From positions 1 to 24,374 of the forward strand of contig DATBDZ010000002.1 in assembly GCA_036276235.1 (NCBI GenBank): a stretch of 24,374 nt of DNA, given 5' to 3'. The position numbers and the translations under genes are program-made. This document shows positions 15,792 to 23,441 of this stretch, in pieces; the stretch's first letter is position 1, and each line of letters starts with the position of its first letter. A model generated the notes under the pieces. That model searched no databases and was not told where the DNA came from. It was given only the letters and a program-made list of their open reading frames with translations. The DNA comes from JANWHF01 sp036276235 (lineage in GTDB: Bacteria > Planctomycetota > Phycisphaerae > Tepidisphaerales > Tepidisphaeraceae).

Positions 15792-16955
15792 TCACTTCCC
15801 AAAAACCTGCGTAGCCGTCTTGAGGAACAGATCTCGTGCGGCCCACTGGTCGCCGCTGGTGCATTGGACCATGAAGACGGCGATCATTCCTGTTTTGGGG
15901 TTTACGGATAGGTCGGTGCCATAGGCGCCGTCGTGGCCGAACATGCCGTTGCGGAGGTGATAGCCGAGGCTGTAGTTGACGTGCGTGCTTCCGGTTTGTT
16001 CCTTGCGCAGCTCGTCCATCACCGCGTGCGAAAGATAGCGGCGGCCGTCAAGCTGGCCATCATTGGCCAGCATCAGGCCATAACGGAAAATGTCATGCGT
16101 GGTGGAGAAAAGCCCGCCCGCCGCTTCGGGATATCGGTGAACGCGATCGCTGAATGGCTTCGTGAGAAATCGGACATCGCCGCGGGCGTAGCCGTTCTTT
16201 TCTTTGTTGGGTCCATACGCGCCGGCGAGCCGCGCGATTTGCGCATCGCTGGGCCAGAAGGTGGTTTCGCTCATCCCCAGCGGATCGAAGAATCGCGTCT
16301 GCAAAAACTGCTCGTAGGGCATGCCGCTGGCAATCTCGACGATCCGCGCGGCAATGTTCATCCCCTGATTGCCATACTGATATTTCTCCCCCGGCTGCCA
16401 TTGCAGCGGCCCCGTCACCGAGCTGAGCGCCCGTGCCTTGAGCGGCGTGCTGTCCGCCCCGGCGATCTGCTGCAGCTCAGACATAGCCGTCAGCCCGCTG
16501 GTGTGGCTCAGCACATGCCGCACCGTCACCGGGCGCACCACCGGCTTAAGCAGCACATGCGTCGCGTCCTTCTCTTCAGCGACCATCCACTTGCTCAACT
16601 GCGGAATGAATTTGGTCACCGGATCATCAAGGCTCACCTTCCCCTCATCCGCCAGCATCATGATCGAAGCCCCGACAAACATCTTCGACATCGAGGCGAC
16701 CCAAAAGACGTCGTCCTCGCTGATCGGCTTCTTCGCCTCGACATCCGCATAACCGATCAGGTTCTTGTAATGCAACTTCCCGCTCTTGTCGGCGATGATG
16801 CCGATCACCCCCGCCAGCTTGTACTGATCAAAGTAAGGCTGCATCGCCGCGGCAACTTCCGGGCTAGCCGGCGGCTCGGTGTCCGCCGCGAAGGCGGCGG
16901 CGGTTAAGACTAAGAGAGCGAGGATCGCCGCGATGTGTGCGAGAGCGGTTTTCAT
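15792..16955 (-). CDS. Secreted serine hydrolase, class C beta-lactamase / penicillin-binding-like
   Basis: 387 residues from ATG 16955, with a signal peptide at 1-23 (ILALLVLTAAAFAA). The three active-site elements of the family are present: S88-x-x-K91 (SMSK), Y194-G-N196 (YGN) and H341-D-G343 (GHDGAYGT). Other typical parts are VTVRHVLSHTSGL, WQPGEKYQYGNQGMN and AGGLFSTTHDIFRYG. The fold covers esterases, D-aminopeptidases, D,D-peptidases and true AmpC enzymes. This one has HDG rather than the KTG of AmpC, which favours an esterase or peptidase over an antibiotic-hydrolysing enzyme. It acts outside the cytoplasm; the substrate is unknown. Confidence 0.88.
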   Translation of the reverse strand: MKTALAHIAAILALLVLTAAAFAADTEPPASPEVAAAMQPYFDQYKLAGVIGIIADKSGKLHYKNLIGYADVEAKKPISEDDVFWVASMSKMFVGASIMMLADEGKVSLDDPVTKFIPQLSKWMVAEEKDATHVLLKPVVRPVTVRHVLSHTSGLTAMSELQQIAGADSTPLKARALSSVTGPLQWQPGEKYQYGNQGMNIAARIVEIASGMPYEQFLQTRFFDPLGMSETTFWPSDAQIARLAGAYGPNKEKNGYARGDVRFLTKPFSDRVHRYPEAAGGLFSTTHDIFRYGLMLANDGQLDGRRYLSHAVMDELRKEQTGSTHVNYSLGYHLRNGMFGHDGAYGTDLSVNPKTGMIAVFMVQCTSGDQWAARDLFLKTATQVFGK

Positions 16956-16988
16956 GGATTGACACCAGATGTACGTGAATTCCTGTGA

Positions 16989-17144
16989 CTAATCGCGACC
17001 TGTTGGCGGAGCTTCCAGAGATTCACCGAGATCGTCCCACAGCATGCTGATAAAGCCAATCAACGCGCTTCGTTCCGTCTCGACCAGTTCGGCTCCGACG
17101 GGCGAGCCCATTGTGATCTCATCGATTATCTCCAGAGGCTCCAT
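16989..17144 (-). CDS. Possible 51-aa protein upstream of the serine hydrolase
   Basis: From ATG 17144 (or GTG 17147) a frame of 51 residues begins MEPLEIIDEITMGSPVGAEL and ends GESLEAPPTGRD. It is acidic and predicted helical, with codon use like its neighbours, and lies 33 nt before the serine hydrolase gene on the same strand. No family is recognised and no clear ribosome site is seen. It could be a small antitoxin-like or regulatory protein, or chance. Confidence 0.35.
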   Translation of the reverse strand: MEPLEIIDEITMGSPVGAELVETERSALIGFISMLWDDLGESLEAPPTGRD

Positions 17145-17251
17145 CACGCGCCGTGCGCGGCGACATTATTAGATAGAAGGTATTGCAAAGCACGTTGCTG
17201 AAACCGCGGATTCCCTTCCAACCTGTGCCAGCGCAGCATATGATTTCGCCT

Positions 17252-17890
17252 ATGCGGACAACCATCGAAAGCCCCGACCCTCCGCAGCGTTTTGTCATGA
17301 GCGGCGTCTCGTGGCAGTATTACGAATCCACACTCGAACAGGTCGGCGATCGGCCGATACGGGTGTCATTTCTTGATGGGGTGCTTGAACTCATGTCGCC
17401 GCTTCCTGAACACGATTCGGAAAAGAAAGCCATCGGCGACCTCATTGCAATATTAACACTCGAACGCGGCATTCCCCGCAAATCGTACGGCTCAACGACC
17501 TTCCGGATCGAGGAGCGTGCCGCCGGCGCTGAGGCGGATGAAAGCTTCTATTTTTTTGACATCGAGTCTGTCAAAGGAATGAAGCGCTTTGATCCGGCGA
17601 TTCATCGTTCGCCGGATTTGTGGATTGAAGTGGACCTGCTCAGCCCATCGGTTCCCCGCGAACCAATCTGTGCTCGCCTGGGTGTGCCGGAGATTTGGCG
17701 CTACAGCGAGGAACGCTTGACCGTTCGCGTGCTGAGCGCCAACGGAACGTATGTTGATTCCCCAGCCAGCAGGTTATTTCCGTTCCTGCCCATGAGCGGC
17801 TTTGCCAGTTTCATCCCAAAAATGATCGAGGGTGACGAAACGCGCGTACTCTTGGAATTCCAGGAATGGGCGCGAAACCTGCCGCAGTGA
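17252..17890 (+). CDS. Uma2 family PD-(D/E)XK nuclease-like protein
   Basis: 212 residues from ATG 17252. This start gives the usual short N-terminus before the family opening PQRFVMSGVSWQYYE; upstream in-frame options are ATG 17240 and TTG 17183, and none has a convincing ribosome site. Family signs are FLDGVLELMSP, PEHDSEKKAIGDLI, GSTTFRIEERAAGAEADESF and the core PDLWIEVD followed by RLGVPEIWRY. Uma2 (DUF820) proteins are abundant in planctomycetes and cyanobacteria and have a restriction-endonuclease-like core. Their role is not established, and many are carried in transposon-like or defence surroundings, which are absent here. Confidence 0.85.
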   Translation: MRTTIESPDPPQRFVMSGVSWQYYESTLEQVGDRPIRVSFLDGVLELMSPLPEHDSEKKAIGDLIAILTLERGIPRKSYGSTTFRIEERAAGAEADESFYFFDIESVKGMKRFDPAIHRSPDLWIEVDLLSPSVPREPICARLGVPEIWRYSEERLTVRVLSANGTYVDSPASRLFPFLPMSGFASFIPKMIEGDETRVLLEFQEWARNLPQ

Positions 17891-18005
17891 TTTCAGATTC
17901 GTGATTTGCGGGGCGGGCCAGCAAAGTATCAGAGATTCTTGCCACTGGACGAACCGAGGACTTGCATCACTTCAACTCCGGCATCGTCCCTAGTCCCCGA
18001 AAAGG

Positions 18006-21000
18006 TTATTTCCCGCGTTGCGATCGCAAAAAGGTTCGATAGCTCTGCTGATCATCGGTGATTTTTTGCCTGGCGGTATCGATTCCGGTGGGATCGGAAT
18101 GGAGCAGCGAGGCCAACGCCGTGCGATCGTCGGTCACGGTCTGCGCGAGTTGGTCACGAAGCGCCTGCGCGGCGGCTGCGTCGCTTGTTGCGACTGAGAG
18201 CGCTTCCGTATCGTTGGCCTTCAGTGCCTTGGACTGATGTCGCTGTGCCAGCTTGAGCTGACGTAGCGCATGGCGATAGGCATTAGTATCGGCGCTGAGC
18301 GTATGGCGCGCAGTTGTCATTTGCTGACGGCGCTGCTTCCTGTCGGCGGCCAGGGCAGCGTGATCCTCCACCAGCAACTGCCTGAAGCCGGCGATCGTGG
18401 TGGGAAGAGGCGGCGTGGAGCCGCCGGCTTGCGGCGCTGGTTGACTCACAACCGGCGGCCCGTTCGATGTGTCGTCTGCGGGCGGCTCCAATGCGAAATC
18501 CACGTTCTGCACCTGTGCGCCGGCCGCCGCGGTTTGCGACGTCGTGGCATTCGGATACTGGACTGCCTGGCTCGGCGAAAGGAAAAGCCGCACCGCGTAT
18601 TGAGATTGGGCGGGAAGAGCGCCGAACGCGTAATACCCTTGAGCGTCGCTGGTTGTCAGCGGGTCGTTGCCATCAGGCACGCCGTCGCCATTTAGATCCA
18701 AGTACACATACATTCCGGCGGCGGCGGTTTTGCCATCCGTTGTGACAAAACCGCTCAACGGGCTGACCACATTCACAAAATCAAACGAGGCAATCTGGTA
18801 CTGGTAGCCAAGCGGGAATATCACATCGTTGAATCCGGCAGGCCACTGCGCCTGCGGCTTGGCCTGTGTGAAGCCGCTCTGTGAGACTTCGCGAAGGCGA
18901 TACGTGCCGTCCGTCAGGAAGTGGATGTCGTAGTTGCCGTTCGCGTCGGTCCAGGCGGTCGGTTCTCCGGCGTCCAGATTGCCGTTGTTGTTCAGGTCCA
19001 CGTAAACCTGCCATTGCGACGCCGACGGAAAGATGTTCACCAATCCATAGATGGAAAACGGCGGAGGAGTGAAGCTCCCATATGGCTCTGGGAGAATGCG
19101 GATGATCGTACCGGCGGCGTCGCCGACGATTGCATCCCCGTTGGGCTGGAAGAAGACCGAATTGGCATTGTGAAAGCTCGAGCCGTTGTCGCCTTGCCGG
19201 GCGGGGCCGCTCAACAAAAATGCGCTTTCAATGCCACCCCAGGAAATCGTGCGGACATACCAGGATCGGGCGGTATCCAATTCCTCTCCAACTGCCGCCC
19301 AGCCATTATCCCAAACCAGCGCCGTAATCGTTCCCTTGAACGGGAGCGGCGTCGTATTGACGCTGGCATACACTACGTAAACATTGTGGTCGGCATCGGT
19401 GCCGCCTATTGCCAGGTCTCCGCGCGGATCAACCGCGACGCAGTCGGCGGATAAAACCCGCCCTGCCTTCGGCGGGCCGACGCCCGCCTGGTCCGGATAC
19501 GTGAAGGACATTCCCTTGGCCGCGTCCGGAAGCCCGTCTTCGCCATACCAGTCCACCGCCCACATGCCGACCGTCACATTGAAATCGCCTCGCGCTGTTC
19601 CCGAGCCGACGACGGCGATATCGCCGTTCACGACCGCAATTTGTTGCGGTGTAAAGGTGAAGACATCCGGGCTGATGTAAAACTGCGAAATCTTCCCGCT
19701 GTTGCCGAAACTTGTGTCGATCGTGCCATCGGTGTTGTAGCGGGTCAGCGTGCCGTTGCTGAGCACCAGCAGTTTTCCGTCAGCCTGCTGCGCGGTGTGC
19801 GGCTTCCAATAGTCAACGATGCCGGCACTATTGAAACTCGAATCGAGCGAGCCATCTGGATTGAAACGAACGATGTTGCCGCTGCCGTTAACGTCAACAA
19901 GGATCGAGCCGTCGCTTTGGACGATCATCGGCCCTGGGTAGCCGGCGATCTCGCCCTGGTCGCCGAACGTCAGATCGGTCGGCGCGCCATAGGTGGTGAG
20001 GGTCACTCCATCATTCGATACCGACTGCGGCGAAGGAAGCGGGGAAGCATTCACATCGATTGTCTGTCCGGGGATTTGCTCGAGCAGAAAATTCAGCCCG
20101 GCCAGAGAATCCTCACTGTCGGCGGGCACGATTCCGCTTGCCGGGCTTTGCAAAATCGCCCCCTGTGGAAGTTGCAGGCGCACCTCCCAGTCGCTTCCGC
20201 TGGGCTTCGTGGGGAACAGCCAATTGCCGCTGCTGTCGGTGGCGGTGGTTGGCTCCCCGGCATCGACGACGCCGTTGTCGTTGAGATCAAGAAAGAACCC
20301 GACGCCCGCGATTGGCGTTGCAGCGACGCCGGGGCCCTGGTCCACCTTAACCTGTCCGGAGATGGGCGCGGCGTAATTGGAGAAATCCAATCCGCGCTGC
20401 CCGGCGGAAGCATTGAGCGTGATCGAATAGTTGCCCGCCGGCCATTCCCCGGCGGGCTGGGTGCGCACAAAGCCCGGTTGGCGCACTTCGCGCAGGATGT
20501 AATGTCCCGGCGCCAGGCTGCCAATTCCATAGAACCCGTAGGCATCGGTCGAGCCGGTCGGTTCGCCGGTTTCGTAGATGCCGTCGTTATTCAAATCGAT
20601 ATAGGCTTGCCAGCTCACCGCCTCTTCGGCCGCTGGCACGATTGTGCCAAGCAAGACGCCAGGAGGAACCGGCGCCTCATCGGGAATCAGGCGCATGATT
20701 GTCGATGAATACGTGCTGCCAACCAGGATCCAGCCGCTGGAAGTGATTGCCAAGGAGTCGAAGTCATCTACTCCGGCATGGGCGCTGTGAGGTGGCGCGA
20801 TATAAGCACGATCGATCAGTTGAAAACCGGCTGTCAGACGAACGATAAACCCGGGCTCGTCGAAGTTATCGGTGGAGATCTCATAAGTTCCGCCCACGGC
20901 GACAATCGTTCCATCGGGCGCGATCGCAAGATCATCCAGTTTCCCTTCGCCAAGTTGGCGATAGGCGACGCCGGAAGTGCCGTCCGGCCCGTTCACGCCG

Positions 21001-21767
21001 AAATCGACAATCGTGCCGTTATCGTCCTCATCGTACCCGCTGGCGACGATGTCGCCGGTTTGCGGGTTGACGCGCACGCGCGTGAGATCGGAGTAGTTTG
21101 AGCTTCCGTCCTCGATCGTGTGCAGGCCAAAGCTGGAATCGATTGTGCCGTCGGGGTTGTAGCGCTCGACGGCATAGGAGGTGTCCGAGTTGTCATGGCG
21201 ATCGCTGGAACCAACCGGGGTTGCATTCTGCGTCCACCCGCCGACGATGATTTTGCTCCCCCGCATCGCCAGCACTTGCGGAGTGAAGCTGCTGACGTCG
21301 GAATTGGTATAAAAGGAGGAGATGGCGCCGCCGGTGCCGAACGATTGATCGACGTTCCCGTTGGTGTTGTAGCGCGTAAGCACGCCGTTATTAAGCAGCA
21401 GCAATTTGCCATCGGGCTGGCGAGCGGCACTCGGTTTCCAATCATCCACAGCGCCGGCAGGATTGAAGGTATTATCGACCGAACCATCAGAATTGAGGCG
21501 GATGATATTGCCCGCGCCGCCGACATCCACCAGTATCTTCCCATCGCTTTGGACTTCCATCGGCCCGGAGCTGGAAAGAATGCCGTTGTTTGCAAATGAA
21601 GGGTCGGCCGGGAAGTGACCGCTCAGCAGCACCCGCGCCTCCAGCGGTTCGAGCATCGCCGTTTTGGCAAACAGGGCGCCCGAGCCCCCGCGCCCGCTCG
21701 GCCCGCAACGACGCCGCCGTACGCCCGCAGGCGGATGCGTGCCTTCGTTCAGATCCCCATGGTCCAT
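18006..21767 (-). CDS. Large secreted surface protein: two propeller + SdrD B-like modules, helical tail
   Basis: 1253 residues from ATG 21767, with AGAGG just upstream; a GTG at 21800 is less likely. LEPLEARVLLSG near residues 39-50 is the planctomycete surface-protein motif. Delta-60-type propeller repeats follow (DPSFANNGI, GKILVDVGG, LNSDGSVDNTF, PDGKLLLLNN, YNTNGNVDQSFG). Then come two SdrD B-like domains with loops such as DLNNDGIYETGEP and DLNDNGVVDAGEP, a second propeller-like block (DLTFGDQGEI, FNPDGSLDSSF, YNTDGTIDTSFG), and two more SdrD B-like domains (DLNNNGNLDAGEP, DLNGDGVPDGNDP). The last ~130 residues are charged, long helices rich in Ala, Gln and Arg (AALAADRKQRRQQ, ALRQLKLAQRHQSKALKAN) that look like a coiled coil. 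No transmembrane or sorting anchor is visible. Likely an adhesive or scaffold protein on the cell surface. Confidence 0.85.
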   Translation of the reverse strand: MDHGDLNEGTHPPAGVRRRRCGPSGRGGSGALFAKTAMLEPLEARVLLSGHFPADPSFANNGILSSSGPMEVQSDGKILVDVGGAGNIIRLNSDGSVDNTFNPAGAVDDWKPSAARQPDGKLLLLNNGVLTRYNTNGNVDQSFGTGGAISSFYTNSDVSSFTPQVLAMRGSKIIVGGWTQNATPVGSSDRHDNSDTSYAVERYNPDGTIDSSFGLHTIEDGSSNYSDLTRVRVNPQTGDIVASGYDEDDNGTIVDFGVNGPDGTSGVAYRQLGEGKLDDLAIAPDGTIVAVGGTYEISTDNFDEPGFIVRLTAGFQLIDRAYIAPPHSAHAGVDDFDSLAITSSGWILVGSTYSSTIMRLIPDEAPVPPGVLLGTIVPAAEEAVSWQAYIDLNNDGIYETGEPTGSTDAYGFYGIGSLAPGHYILREVRQPGFVRTQPAGEWPAGNYSITLNASAGQRGLDFSNYAAPISGQVKVDQGPGVAATPIAGVGFFLDLNDNGVVDAGEPTTATDSSGNWLFPTKPSGSDWEVRLQLPQGAILQSPASGIVPADSEDSLAGLNFLLEQIPGQTIDVNASPLPSPQSVSNDGVTLTTYGAPTDLTFGDQGEIAGYPGPMIVQSDGSILVDVNGSGNIVRFNPDGSLDSSFNSAGIVDYWKPHTAQQADGKLLVLSNGTLTRYNTDGTIDTSFGNSGKISQFYISPDVFTFTPQQIAVVNGDIAVVGSGTARGDFNVTVGMWAVDWYGEDGLPDAAKGMSFTYPDQAGVGPPKAGRVLSADCVAVDPRGDLAIGGTDADHNVYVVYASVNTTPLPFKGTITALVWDNGWAAVGEELDTARSWYVRTISWGGIESAFLLSGPARQGDNGSSFHNANSVFFQPNGDAIVGDAAGTIIRILPEPYGSFTPPPFSIYGLVNIFPSASQWQVYVDLNNNGNLDAGEPTAWTDANGNYDIHFLTDGTYRLREVSQSGFTQAKPQAQWPAGFNDVIFPLGYQYQIASFDFVNVVSPLSGFVTTDGKTAAAGMYVYLDLNGDGVPDGNDPLTTSDAQGYYAFGALPAQSQYAVRLFLSPSQAVQYPNATTSQTAAAGAQVQNVDFALEPPADDTSNGPPVVSQPAPQAGGSTPPLPTTIAGFRQLLVEDHAALAADRKQRRQQMTTARHTLSADTNAYRHALRQLKLAQRHQSKALKANDTEALSVATSDAAAAQALRDQLAQTVTDDRTALASLLHSDPTGIDTARQKITDDQQSYRTFLRSQRGK

Positions 21768-21902
21768 GTTTCCTCTTCCGCCAGATACTACCGCCTCCAC
21801 AATTCATGGACAAACTGAAATCCGCCGCCGCGCGGGCAGCTCGTCAACAGGAAGCCATAGCGGTTTACGCGACGCCTTCTGGCTTCCGGCACGCGGCTTC
21901 TC

Positions 21903-21908
21903 TATAAT
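21903..21908 (+). promoter_or_regulatory. TATAAT -10 box 8 nt before nuoB start
   Basis: A consensus TATAAT lies only 8 nt before the nuoB ATG (21917), so transcription would begin at or very near the start codon. No Shine-Dalgarno is present, which fits a leaderless mRNA. The -35 region is weak (TGGCTT at 17 nt). Confidence 0.6.
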
Positions 21909-21916
21909 CCCCAACA

Positions 21917-22486
21917 ATGTTCGACACCCAGACACTTCCCGATAACGTATTGACGACCCAGCTCAAGAAAGTGGTGAACTGGGCGCGGCGCAGCTCGCTG
22001 TGGCCGATGCCTTTTGCCACCGCCTGTTGCGGGATCGAGTTGATGGCGACCGCCTCCTCGCGCTTTGATCTGGCCCGCTTTGGTGCCGAGGCGATGCGCT
22101 TCAGCCCGCGGCAGAGCGATCTGATGATCGTCGCCGGCCGCGTCACGATCAAAATGATGCCGGTGCTCCAGCACATTTATCAGCAGATGACCGAGCCCAA
22201 ATGGGTCATCAGCATGGGCGCCTGCGCCAGCACGGGCGGCGTGTTTGACGCCTACGCGACGATCCAGGGGATCGATCAGTTCATGCCGGTGGATGTGTAC
22301 GTGCCAGGCTGCCCGCCGCGCCCTGAGACGCTGATCGAAGGGATCATGGCGATCCAGCGGATCATCGACGAAGACGGCCTGCCCAAAGGCCCCCGCCGAC
22401 CGTTGCAGGTGGCGGTGCAGCCGAGCTACCAGCCGGCGGCACAGCCCGTGGCGGTGCCGCTGACGGTGGGTGGGATGGGGGTTTGA
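21917..22486 (+). CDS. nuoB: NADH-quinone oxidoreductase subunit B
   Basis: 189 residues from ATG 21917. NuoB carries cluster N2, the last iron-sulfur centre of complex I before quinone, on the cytoplasmic side. The ligands are visible: C37-C38 in ATACCGIE, C103 in MGACAST and C132 in VPGCPPRPE. The length is close to the family norm, with a Pro/Gln/Val-rich tail after residue 165 (AVQPSYQPAAQPVAVPL). Unusually, it is alone: upstream is a divergent surface-protein gene and downstream an opposite-strand toxin-like gene, with no nuoA, nuoC or nuoD in the window. Transcription probably starts from the TATAAT just before the ATG. Confidence 0.95.
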   Translation: MFDTQTLPDNVLTTQLKKVVNWARRSSLWPMPFATACCGIELMATASSRFDLARFGAEAMRFSPRQSDLMIVAGRVTIKMMPVLQHIYQQMTEPKWVISMGACASTGGVFDAYATIQGIDQFMPVDVYVPGCPPRPETLIEGIMAIQRIIDEDGLPKGPRRPLQVAVQPSYQPAAQPVAVPLTVGGMGV

Positions 22487-22495
22487 CGCTCGCGC

Positions 22496-22852
22496 TCACG
22501 GCGACGGTTTGCGTGTGACGCGGATCTTATTGCCTTTAACCGTAATGATCGCGCCTGCTTCCAGATCAGGGGTGTGCCGTTGAAGAACTTGCGACATCAG
22601 CGCAATACGTTCGACGGCAGGAACATCCGGTAATCGAACCATGCCTTCGTGAGGAAGACCTCCAGCGAAAATCAGCGTGCCAAAATCAGAGTCGTTTGTG
22701 ACAACTTTTCGCTGATCCTGGACGGCAATGGCGAGCAGTGCCGCATCACCCGGATCGGGTCCAAGTGCGCGGGCTTCCAGAACATCGTGCCCCTGCTGTC
22801 GGAGCCACTCCGCTAAGATGCGCCCAGCGCATCGATCAACGAGGAATTTCAT
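22496..22852 (-). CDS. DUF5615 family PIN-like protein (putative toxin)
   Basis: 118 residues from ATG 22852, overlapping the DUF433 gene stop by ATGA. Family signs are KFLVDRCAGRILAEWLRQQG at the N-terminus, GHDVLEARALGPDPGDAALL, and VVTNDSDFGTLIF, giving acidic residues D6, D54 and D56 that in PIN-fold RNases hold Mg2+. DUF5615 proteins are regularly paired with a DUF433 gene as proposed toxin and antitoxin. The first-strand motif is Asp-Arg-Cys rather than the more common Asp-Glu-Asn, so one acidic residue may be lost. It ends 9 nt from the convergent nuoB gene. Confidence 0.8.
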   Translation of the reverse strand: MKFLVDRCAGRILAEWLRQQGHDVLEARALGPDPGDAALLAIAVQDQRKVVTNDSDFGTLIFAGGLPHEGMVRLPDVPAVERIALMSQVLQRHTPDLEAGAIITVKGNKIRVTRKPSP

Positions 22853-23097
22853 TGTCCGCTCACGCGAACGGCATCAAGTGAATCGTTGGCAATAGCCGCC
22901 CGCGCGTACGCAAGGCATGCCCGAATGTCCTCCGGCTGGAGGTCCGGGAAATCATCCAGCAGCGCGTCCCAGGATTCCCCCTGAGAGAGCAGGGCAAGAA
23001 TCGATTCAACAGAAATTCGCATACCGCGGATGATCGGCTTGCCGCCGAAGATCTCGGGGTTGGCTGTAATTCGACTTAACAGAGTTGAGTCAGTCAT
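22849..23097 (-). CDS. DUF433 family protein (putative antitoxin)
   Basis: 82 residues from ATG 23097. The whole DUF433 pattern is present: ITANPEIFGGKPIIRGMRIS, VESILALLSQGESWDALLDD, then FPDLQPEDIRACLAYA, a winged or homeodomain-like helix-turn-helix. It overlaps the DUF5615 gene by 4 nt and starts 9 nt after the RHH gene, so the three form one operon. By analogy, it should bind and neutralise the DUF5615 protein and repress the operon. Confidence 0.85.
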   Translation of the reverse strand: MTDSTLLSRITANPEIFGGKPIIRGMRISVESILALLSQGESWDALLDDFPDLQPEDIRACLAYARAAIANDSLDAVRVSGQ

Positions 23098-23106
23098 AGG
23101 TCCACG

Positions 23107-23355
23107 CTAAGCAATTTGTCGGTACCTCTTCCTCATGTCGGCAGCGAAGACATCCAAATCAATGACGTCCCCGCGTTCAAAATCGGCGTCTGCCTCGGCA
23201 ATCGCGCGGCGATCCTCCTCGGTCAAGACAACCTCTCCGTGCATTACGCGCGCCAGTGCGTCTTCAACGACCGCCTCCGCTGAGGGAAATTCGCCCGCCC
23301 TCACTTTTTCGGTGACGTACTTCTCCAACTCCGGTTTGGTGAGTTGAACCTGCAT
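23107..23355 (-). CDS. ParD-like ribbon-helix-helix protein
   Basis: 82 residues from ATG 23355. The N-terminal half fits a ParD-type RHH antitoxin (VQLTKPELEKYVTEKVRAGE, PSAEAVVEDALARV). The acidic C-terminal half (EEDRRAIAEADADFERGDVI, FAADMRKRY) would be the toxin-binding tail. A ParE-type toxin gene would be expected next but is absent; the following genes are DUF433 and DUF5615. It may act as an additional regulator of that pair. No Shine-Dalgarno; a TAGAAT box lies 6 nt before the ATG. Confidence 0.75.
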   Translation of the reverse strand: MQVQLTKPELEKYVTEKVRAGEFPSAEAVVEDALARVMHGEVVLTEEDRRAIAEADADFERGDVIDLDVFAADMRKRYRQIA

Positions 23356-23361
23356 ATCCCA

Positions 23362-23381
23362 ATTCTACCGTGCCCGCACGG
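23362..23381 (-). promoter_or_regulatory. -10 box and palindromic operator candidate of the TA-like operon
   Basis: On the minus strand TAGAAT (23367-23362) lies 6 nt before the RHH start codon. Abutting it is the perfect palindrome CCGTGC-CC-GCACGG (23368-23381), placed over the promoter spacer where an RHH or DUF433 autorepressor would bind. Confidence 0.5.
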
Positions 23382-23428
23382 GGTACGAAAGAAGAACCTG
23401 GCGGCGGCGCTATTTGGCGGACATTCTC

Positions 23429-23434
23429 TATAAT
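23429..23434 (+). promoter_or_regulatory. TATAAT -10 box 7 nt before the GTG start at 23442
   Basis: CTCTATAAT here repeats the sequence upstream of nuoB (TCTATAAT) and lies 7 nt before the GTG start of the next gene, with no Shine-Dalgarno between. A leaderless transcript is expected. Confidence 0.55.
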
Positions 23435-23441
23435 TCAACGC

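Noticed and set aside
15933..16907. 324-codon plus-strand frame
   Set aside because: Antiparallel to the serine hydrolase, which shows all three active-site motifs.
15792..16955. Calling the serine hydrolase an antibiotic-resistance beta-lactamase
   Set aside because: The third motif is HDG, not KTG, and no AmpR-like regulator is adjacent; esterase or peptidase activity is as likely or more so.
19641..20708. 355-codon plus-strand frame
   Set aside because: Opposite to the large surface protein gene; its residues are Arg/Ala-rich with no domain pattern.
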